From Prevotellaceae bacterium UBA2852 (GTDB lineage: Bacteria; Bacteroidota; Bacteroidia; Bacteroidales; Bacteroidaceae), in NCBI GenBank assembly GCA_002350855.1, contig DEFM01000008.1:1-39518 (forward strand): a stretch of DNA of 39,518 nucleotides, given 5' to 3'. The notes beneath the pieces were generated by a model that made no database searches, was not told the DNA's origin, and was given only the letters and a program-made list of their open reading frames with translations. Both the position numbers and the translations under genes were made by a program. Below are positions 34,701 through 39,518 of this stretch, piece after piece. Position 1 is the stretch's first letter; every line of letters starts with the position of its first letter.

Positions 34701-35299
34701 TCCATTGGAACGAGTGGACGAATGTCTTCCATGTCCATCTCCTCGATCTTGTGATACTCGTGAGATGTGCGGAAACCGTCGAAGAAGTTGATGAACGGAA
34801 CGCGTGTCTCAAGTGCTGCAAGGTGTGCAACAGCGGAGAGGTCCATTACTTCCTGTACAGAGCCTTCGCAAAGCATTGCGAAACCTGTCTGGCGGCAAGC
34901 CATCACGTCGCCGTGGTCACCGAAGATACAGAGTGAGTGGCTGGCAACGGTACGCGCAGAAACATGGAATACTGATGGGAGCAGCTCACCGGCAATCTTG
35001 TACATGTTTGGAATCATCAGCAGGAGACCCTGTGATGCGGTGAAAGTAGTAGTCAGGGCACCAGCCTGGAGAGAACCGTGAACAGCACCTGCTGCACCGG
35101 CTTCTGACTGCATTTCCTGTACGAGAACTGTGTCGCCGAAGAGATTCTTGCGACCTGCAACTGCCCATTCATCCACGTGCTCAGCCATAGGAGACGATGG
35201 GGTGATGGGGTAGATGGCAGCCACTTCTGAGAACATGTATGCTACATGAGCCGCAGCGGTATTACCATCACAAGTGATAAATTTCTTTTCTTTAGCCAT
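31745..35299 (-). CDS. nifJ: Pyruvate:ferredoxin (flavodoxin) oxidoreductase
   Basis: The 1184-residue single-chain enzyme has the complete domain order. The N-terminal pyrimidine-binding domain contains YPITPSSPMAEHVDEWA. Domain II and the gamma/EKR linker follow. Two 4Fe-4S motifs come next: CIQCNKCAFVCP (about residue 690) and CLGCGNCVDVCP (about 745). The TPP-binding domain has CSGCGETPY (about 818) and GGDGASYDIGYGGLDH. It oxidises pyruvate and CoA to acetyl-CoA and CO2 and reduces ferredoxin, the central step of anaerobic energy metabolism in this group. Length is normal and no cofactor ligand appears missing. It is monocistronic on the minus strand. I could not find a consensus promoter in the 134 bp upstream, although a CAAGAACTAACAAACTC-type AT-rich leader is present. 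Confidence 0.96.
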   Translation of the reverse strand: MAKEKKFITCDGNTAAAHVAYMFSEVAAIYPITPSSPMAEHVDEWAVAGRKNLFGDTVLVQEMQSEAGAAGAVHGSLQAGALTTTFTASQGLLLMIPNMYKIAGELLPSVFHVSARTVASHSLCIFGDHGDVMACRQTGFAMLCEGSVQEVMDLSAVAHLAALETRVPFINFFDGFRTSHEYHKIEEMDMEDIRPLVPMDKVAEFRARCLSPEHPEAKGMAENPETFFAHRESCNPFYEEVPAVVEKYMAEISKITGREYKPFTYYGAKDATDVIILMGSATEAAREAIDYANANGKKYGMVSVHLYRPFSVERLLAAVPSTVKRIAVLDRTKEPGANGEPLYLDVKDAFYGQKNAPLIVGGRYGLGSADVTPTMILTVYKNLELPEPKNHFTVGIVDDVTFRSLPLEEEMALGGEGIFEAKFFGLGADGTVGANKNSVKIIGDNTNKYCQAYFSYDSKKSGGFTCSHLRFGDTPIRSTYQIKTPNFVACHVQAYLRMYDVLRGLRQNGQFLLNTIFEGEELVNFLPNNVKKYFAEKNITVYYINATKIAQEIGLGNRTNTILQSAFFRITEVIPVELAVEQMKKAIVKSYGKKGEDVVNMNYAAVDRGGEYQKLDVDPAWAKLPADPEEKNDDPDFINNLVRPINAQNGDLLPVSAYKGYEDGMWEQGTAAYEKRGVSAFVPTWDSENCIQCNKCAFVCPHAAIRPFVMDEKESAGLDAAQLDMVAPAQLKGMKFRMQVSVMDCLGCGNCVDVCPGKKGNKALKMVPLQDELDEAKNWEYCVKNVASKQDLIDYKANPRVSQFATPLFEFSGACSGCGETPYVKLISQLFGDRQMVANATGCSSIYSGSIPSTPYTKNAKGQGPAWSNSLFEDFCEYGLGMAIANKKMRARIVALLNEMIESDKTSEGYKEAAKEWIAAKDDADASKAAAAKLVPFINEGRQSGCPVCKQLSELSHYLVKRSQWIIGGDGASYDIGYGGLDHALASGEDINIFVIDTEVYSNTGGQSSKATPIGAIAQFAAGGKRITKKDLGLMQSTYGYVYVAQVAMGADNAQCLKALREAEAYPGPSLVIAYAPCINHGLKAKGGMGKSQAEEAKAVECGYWHLWRFDPRLAEQGKNPFQLDSKAPNWDNFQPFLDGEVRYLSLKKVCPNEAQELFDAAKKAAQHRYATYVRMSKIDYSAE

Positions 35300-35433
35300 A
35301 CTTTTTAGAAATAGTATAATTATATGAGTTTGTTAGTTCTTGAGTTCTTGACTTTTTTTCTGTGGATGAACCGCAGAACACAGTTTCCATCCGGATGGTT
35401 CCCCTCCATTACGGGATGGGCAGGGGAGGGTCT

Positions 35434-36615
35434 TTAATACAAAAATCCGAAGAGCCAGAGTGGTATCTGGTTGCCTTCGCCTACGTCGCACTGGTTGAGT
35501 GCGTAGAGGTATTCGGACTTGCTCTTGAATTTGTCGGAATGTTCTCCTATGCGGAACACATGTTGCGAATCAATCAGATATGCATCCTTATTTGATATTT
35601 TGTTTACCTTGTGGTCTTTCCAAAGGGCGTTGCAGAAGAATGTCTCCTGTACATCGTGACTGTCGAAGAGCTTGGGGTAGAAGCTGTACATCATGTTTGA
35701 GTTGTGAAGCAGTACGCGAGCTGGCTTTTTGGGAAACTCTTCTCCCTTGGCGTAAATCATGTTGACCAGACGTGCCTCTTCCAGATACTTGATGTAGTTC
35801 ATCACCGTGGCGCGGCTCATGCCCAGTTCGCTTGCCAGTTGGCTGATGTTGGGAATGCTGTTGCCGTTCATGGTGAGCATGTAGAAGAGCTTCTTGATAC
35901 GTGAGAGATATTTCAGCTCTATCTGCTTGACAAGGAGGATATCTACCTCTATCATCATGTTCATCGTCTTGAGCAGATTCTCGCTGTAGTTCTGCTGCTT
36001 GAGGAAGAACGGGTAGTAGCCGTGGTGCAGATAGTCCTGGAAATAGTTGCGAGGATGCAGTACTTTCATGATTTCGCTTGCTATCTCCCGATGGTGCTCT
36101 ATGATGTTGTCTAAAGTGAAATGCGGCAGTCTCTTACCTGTTTGGATTTCAAGGAATTCGCGGAAGGAAAAACCTCGCAGGTTGTACGACTTGACAATGC
36201 CGTTGAGTTCAGGGTTCTCTTCCTTGAGACGCATTACCGACGAACCGGCAAACACTATCTTCAGGCCTGGAAAACGGTTGTAACATTCGCGTAGCTGGCT
36301 GCTCCAGTCGGGTTGTTTGAACACCTGGTCGATGAGCAACACTTTGCCTCCGTTGTGGTAGAATTCATCAGCAAAAGCTGCGATGCCTACATTCTGAACG
36401 TAGAAGTTATTGGTGTTGATGTAGAGGCATGAATGGTCGCTGGGTGCGAATTTCTCTTTTGCGTATTGGAGAAGGAATGTGGTTTTTCCCACACCTCGTC
36501 CGCCTTTGATTCCAATCATCCTGTCGTTCCAGTTGATTTCGTCCATAAGTGAACGACGGACAGGAGCATTGAGGTGCTCGGTTAAATACTGATGTGTACG
36601 GAAAAACGAATCCAT
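35434..36615 (-). CDS. AAA ATPase with DUF4143-like C-terminus
   Basis: The product has 393 residues from the ATG at 36615 (MDSFFRTHQYLTEHL). The frame continues to 36672, but the promoter at 36643-36673 starts transcription inside that extension. It has Walker A GGRGVGKTTF (about residue 38) and a Walker B-like KVLLIDQVF, then FAGSSVMRL and a C-terminal half with a winged-helix-like segment (NISQLASELGMSRATVMNYI) ending in the DUF4143 pattern. Such archaeal-type ATPases are common in Bacteroidetes, often in many copies, with unknown or toxin/defence-linked roles. Note Gln follows Asp in the Walker B (IDQ), where most ATPases have Glu. It is divergent from the relA gene and shares its control region. 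Confidence 0.82.
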   Translation of the reverse strand: MDSFFRTHQYLTEHLNAPVRRSLMDEINWNDRMIGIKGGRGVGKTTFLLQYAKEKFAPSDHSCLYINTNNFYVQNVGIAAFADEFYHNGGKVLLIDQVFKQPDWSSQLRECYNRFPGLKIVFAGSSVMRLKEENPELNGIVKSYNLRGFSFREFLEIQTGKRLPHFTLDNIIEHHREIASEIMKVLHPRNYFQDYLHHGYYPFFLKQQNYSENLLKTMNMMIEVDILLVKQIELKYLSRIKKLFYMLTMNGNSIPNISQLASELGMSRATVMNYIKYLEEARLVNMIYAKGEEFPKKPARVLLHNSNMMYSFYPKLFDSHDVQETFFCNALWKDHKVNKISNKDAYLIDSQHVFRIGEHSDKFKSKSEYLYALNQCDVGEGNQIPLWLFGFLY

Positions 36616-36642
36616 AAATAATTTCTTTCTCCAATTTTTTTG

Positions 36643-36673
36643 CAAAATTAGTGATTTTTCTTGAAATTGCAAA
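36643..36673 (-). promoter_or_regulatory. Promoter for the AAA ATPase
   Basis: Minus-strand TTTG (36670-36673), 19 nt, TAATTTTG (36643-36650). It supports the downstream ATG at 36615. Confidence 0.72.
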
Positions 36674-36689
36674 CTCGACTTTGCAAAAA

Positions 36690-36720
36690 TTTGTTTTTCT
36701 TTGAAAAAAACGTACCTTTG
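36690..36720 (+). promoter_or_regulatory. Promoter for relA-rlmH
   Basis: TTTG (36690-36693), 19 nt, TACCTTTG (36713-36720). Its -33 element is 16 bp from that of the divergent ATPase promoter, so one bound factor could affect both. Confidence 0.75.
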
Positions 36721-36790
36721 CGGCGAAATTAAAAGTGAAGAGTGAAATTTTTTTCGCGATTCTTAATTTTTAAGAGAGGGGCTTTTTTAT

Positions 36791-38992
36791 ATGATAACAG
36801 AAGACGAATGCCTGCAGATTATTCAGACTCAGGAAAGATTAAGCCAATTGGTGGTAGATACGATGAGCGGAAACGATTTCATGCTCATCAGGAAGATTGT
36901 GCACGAAGCTGTTGAGGGTGGTGCGATTGAGCGTGACGCGTTCGGTCTCAATCCTATTCTCTTCGACCTTCAGACGGCTGTGATTTGTGCAGAGGAAATC
37001 GGTCTTAGCCGTGCCAGCATCGTGGGCATAATGCTGCAGCGATGCGTGAGGGCAGGGGTGTATTCTCTGGCACAGTGCGAGCAGGATTTCGGCAGCGATG
37101 TGGCTAAGATCCTGCGAGGTCTTATCAAAATCAATGAACTCTACGCTAAGAATCCGTCTATAGAGACAGAGAACTTCCGCGACCTCCTGCTGTCGTTTGC
37201 GGAGGATATGCGAGTAATCTTCATAATCATTGCCGACCGAGTGAACCTCATGCGTCAGATCAAGGACAAGGGCGACGACGATATGCGCCGGCGAGTGGCT
37301 ACTGAGGCGAGCCGTCTCTATGCTCCTCTCGCCCATAAACTTGGTCTTTACCTGATAAAATCGGAACTGGAAGACCTCTCGCTGAAATATCTTGAGACGG
37401 AGGTTTACTATATGATAAAGGAGAAGCTGAACGAGACGAAGCGTTCTCGCGATGCCTATATTGCCAAGTTCCTTCAGCCTATTGAAGAGAAACTCACAGC
37501 CACCGGTCTTAAGTTCCACATGAAGGGACGTACCAAGAGCATTCACTCTATCTGGCAGAAGATGAAGAAGCAGAAGTGCAACTTCGAGGGCATATATGAC
37601 CTGTTTGCCATCCGCATAATCCTGGATTCAGAACTGGATAAGGAGAAGCAGGACTGCTGGCAGGTATTCTCCATCGTCACGGATATGTACAAACCCAATC
37701 CCAAACGTCTGCGCGACTGGCTTTCTGTGCCTAAGACCAATGGCTACGAAAGCCTCCACATCACCGTGATGGGACCGGAAGGGAAATGGGTGGAAATCCA
37801 GATTCGCACCGAGCGCATGGATGAGGTGGCTGAGCGTGGTCTCGCCGCACACTGGCGCTATAAGGGTGTGAAGGACAGCGGCACAAAACTCGAGGACTGG
37901 CTGACCGACATCCGTGCGGCACTTGAGAATCAGGGCAGCGATGAGGAACTGGAAGACCAGTTCAAGGTGGATCTCTATAGCGACGAAGTGTTTGTGTTCA
38001 CTCCCAAGGGCGACCTCTTCAAACTGCCTAAAGGGGCTACCGTGCTCGACTTTGCCTATCGCATCCATACTAATGTGGGAAGCCATTGCTCTGGCGGACG
38101 TGTCAACGGCAAGAATGTGCCTATGCGTACAAAGCTGCAGAGCGGCGATCAGGTGGAGATTCTCACTAACAGCAACCAGACTCCTAAGCAGGACTGGCTG
38201 GGCTATGCCATCACGTCGAAAGCTCGCAGCAAGATTCGTCAGCAGCTCAATGAGCAGGCTATGCAGACTACCACCTTTGCAAAGGAGACTCTCGAGCGCA
38301 AGTTCAAGAACCGCAAGATAGAATACGACGAGGCTGTGATGATGAAGCTGGTCAAGCGTCTCGGCTATAAGCACGTGTTTGAGTTCTACCGCGATATCAG
38401 CAACGAGACCCTTGACATGGGCAAGTTTATTGACCAGTACTTGGAAGCTCAGCGCCGTGAGAATAGTGAGGGGCAGGATAGTGCCACTGTCCATAGTGCA
38501 GAGGAGTTTGTACAGGGTCAGGTGATTCAGGATGAGGGGACGAACAAGGATGTGCTCATCATCGACAAGAATGTAAAGGGTGTGGAGTATTCGCTTGCCC
38601 GTTGCTGCAATCCTATCTATGGCGACAAGGTTTTTGGATTCGTTACCGCTGGACGCGGCATCAAGATTCACCGCTGCGACTGTCCCAACGCCCTGCGACT
38701 CAAGGAGCATCTTGCCCATCGCATCATCCCGGCTGAGTGGGCAGGCAAGGGCAATAGCCTCTATCCCATCACCCTTCGAGTTGTGGGTCACGACGACATC
38801 GGTATTGTGTCCAATATCACCAGTATCATCGCCAAGGAGCAGAACGTCATGCTTCGCAGCATAGACATCAAGTCGAGCGAGGACGGTCTCTTTGCCGGCA
38901 CCCTCGTCATCCAGATTGACGACAAGAACAAACTCAACCTCCTAATCAAGAAAATCAAAGGAGTTAAAGGCGTCAAGAATGTAACTAGATAA
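36791..38992 (+). CDS. relA: RelA-type (p)ppGpp synthetase with degenerate HD domain
   Basis: The 733-residue protein has the RelA/SpoT layout. A helical HD-like domain (about 20-195) is followed by the synthetase domain (about 230-370, GRTKSIHSIWQKM, GYESLHITVMG, EIQIRT, GLAAHWRYK). A TGS domain (about 395-455, VFVFTPKGDLFKLPKGATV) and a conserved-cysteine region with ARCCNPIYGD and HRCDCPNA follow, with a C-terminal ACT domain. The hydrolase signature is missing: the HP, HDxxED and THN positions read LFDLQ, MLQRCVRAG and DRVNLM. It should therefore make but not degrade (p)ppGpp, like RelA, and bind stalled ribosomes through the C-terminal part. Its last base overlaps the rlmH start codon. 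Confidence 0.92.
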   Translation: MITEDECLQIIQTQERLSQLVVDTMSGNDFMLIRKIVHEAVEGGAIERDAFGLNPILFDLQTAVICAEEIGLSRASIVGIMLQRCVRAGVYSLAQCEQDFGSDVAKILRGLIKINELYAKNPSIETENFRDLLLSFAEDMRVIFIIIADRVNLMRQIKDKGDDDMRRRVATEASRLYAPLAHKLGLYLIKSELEDLSLKYLETEVYYMIKEKLNETKRSRDAYIAKFLQPIEEKLTATGLKFHMKGRTKSIHSIWQKMKKQKCNFEGIYDLFAIRIILDSELDKEKQDCWQVFSIVTDMYKPNPKRLRDWLSVPKTNGYESLHITVMGPEGKWVEIQIRTERMDEVAERGLAAHWRYKGVKDSGTKLEDWLTDIRAALENQGSDEELEDQFKVDLYSDEVFVFTPKGDLFKLPKGATVLDFAYRIHTNVGSHCSGGRVNGKNVPMRTKLQSGDQVEILTNSNQTPKQDWLGYAITSKARSKIRQQLNEQAMQTTTFAKETLERKFKNRKIEYDEAVMMKLVKRLGYKHVFEFYRDISNETLDMGKFIDQYLEAQRRENSEGQDSATVHSAEEFVQGQVIQDEGTNKDVLIIDKNVKGVEYSLARCCNPIYGDKVFGFVTAGRGIKIHRCDCPNALRLKEHLAHRIIPAEWAGKGNSLYPITLRVVGHDDIGIVSNITSIIAKEQNVMLRSIDIKSSEDGLFAGTLVIQIDDKNKLNLLIKKIKGVKGVKNVTR

Positions 38993-39465
38993 TGAAGATA
39001 TCATTACTTGTGGTTGGAAAAACCACGGATAAACATATTTCAGTTCTGATTGACGATTATGTGGAAAGGGTGAAACATTATAATCCTTTCGAACTTATAG
39101 TAATTCCTGAACTGAAGAATACCAAATCGCTGACAGAAGACCAGCAGCGAAAGGCTGAGGCTGCGTTAATACTTAAGCAGCTTCAACCGAGTGATCATGT
39201 TGTTCTGCTCGACGAACGTGGTGCTGAACGTCGCAGCATGGAGTTTGCCCAGTGGATGCGCAAAATTCAGCAGACAGGCTCCAAACGAGTTGTGTTCGTT
39301 GTTGGCGGACCTTACGGTTTTGATAAAGAAATATACGCGAGAGCCAACGAACAGATGTCGCTCTCGCGTATGACTTTTTCTCATCAGATGGTTCGCCTCT
39401 TCTTTGTAGAACAAATCTACCGTGTCTTCACTATCATCAAAGGCGAACCATATCATCACGAATAA
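38992..39465 (+). CDS. rlmH: 23S rRNA (pseudouridine1915-N3)-methyltransferase RlmH
   Basis: The 157-residue SPOUT methylase has the SAM-binding knot motif VGGPYGF and the conserved C-terminal MRLF-like MVRLFFVEQIYRVFTIIKG ending GEPYHHE. It methylates pseudouridine 1915 in helix 69 of the 23S rRNA of 70S ribosomes. Length and both termini are normal. The ATG overlaps the last base of the relA stop codon, so ribosome maintenance and stringent response are translated together. Confidence 0.96.
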   Translation: MKISLLVVGKTTDKHISVLIDDYVERVKHYNPFELIVIPELKNTKSLTEDQQRKAEAALILKQLQPSDHVVLLDERGAERRSMEFAQWMRKIQQTGSKRVVFVVGGPYGFDKEIYARANEQMSLSRMTFSHQMVRLFFVEQIYRVFTIIKGEPYHHE

Positions 39466-39496
39466 TCATCCGGATGGCTGATAATTCTTATAATTT

Positions 39497-39518
39497 TTAA
39501 GGTAGGTTCTATAAATTA
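39497..39518 (+). mobile_element. Left end of a second MITE-like copy, cut by window end
   Basis: The final 22 bases are identical to 24291-24312, including the terminal repeat TTAAGGTAGGTTCTA. The rest lies beyond the window, so it could be another 200-bp element or the end of the full-length parent element. Confidence 0.7.

Noticed and set aside
35388..35430. CCATCCGGATGG palindrome and CCCCTCC/GGGGAGG pair downstream of the ATPase
   Set aside because: They could form a terminator, but the stems are interrupted and no T-run follows on either strand, so I did not list them as a feature.
37628..38791. 387-residue minus-strand open frame opposite relA
   Set aside because: It is a shadow of the strongly supported relA gene; the translation shows no domain or start signals.

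Overview
The window looks like a chromosomal contig from a member of the Bacteroidales, most likely Prevotella or a close relative. The reasons are the recurring Bacteroidetes promoter shape (TTTG, about 19-20 nt, then TAnnTTTG) at ten or more sites, many Bacteroidetes-specific families (PorT-type barrels, DUF4301, DUF4421-like, DUF4488-like, TIGR02757, LysM plus periplasmic-binding fusion), weak Shine-Dalgarno sequences, and dispersed small palindromic repeats. This is inference from gene content; no rRNA or tRNA gene is present to fix the taxon. Both ends fall in repeat-like sequence: position 1 starts in what looks like an insertion-sequence end, and the last 22 bases repeat the left end of a 200-bp inverted-repeat element at 24291-24490.

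Layout. 1-2190 (minus): envelope operon with a DUF4488-like secreted protein, a PorT-like barrel and an S41-protease-like lipoprotein cut short at the contig edge. 2319-6757 (plus): basic amphipathic protein, large MscS channel and D-2-hydroxyacid dehydrogenase. 6827-8350 (minus): DUF4301. 8692-13157 (plus): GT3-type glycogen synthase and GT35 alpha-glucan phosphorylase, a glycogen storage and mobilisation pair. 13226-13957 (minus): TIGR02757. 14199-18678 (minus): LysM/periplasmic-binding fusion, PorT-like barrel, tandem GH43 protein. 18697-24233 (plus): radical SAM TIGR01212, DPP IV peptidase, DUF4421-like and DUF4488-like proteins.

24234-31744 is an accessory, repeat-rich island. It holds the 200-bp inverted-repeat element, 33-bp spaced repeats, a cysteine-rich small protein, hairpin repeats, and a two-gene restriction-modification system. 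The second gene fuses a GIY-YIG-like nuclease, an SF2 helicase and an Eco57I-like methylase; the first encodes a methylase-like companion without NPPY. A roughly 340-nt leader that can fold into a long multi-stem hairpin with a possible pseudoknot precedes the operon. This leader and the unusual companion protein are the best candidates for something undescribed.

31745-39465 is core sequence again: pyruvate:ferredoxin oxidoreductase, a DUF4143-type AAA ATPase (both minus), then a RelA-type synthetase with a degenerate hydrolase domain and RlmH (plus). All functions are assigned by reading motifs; no database search was run.
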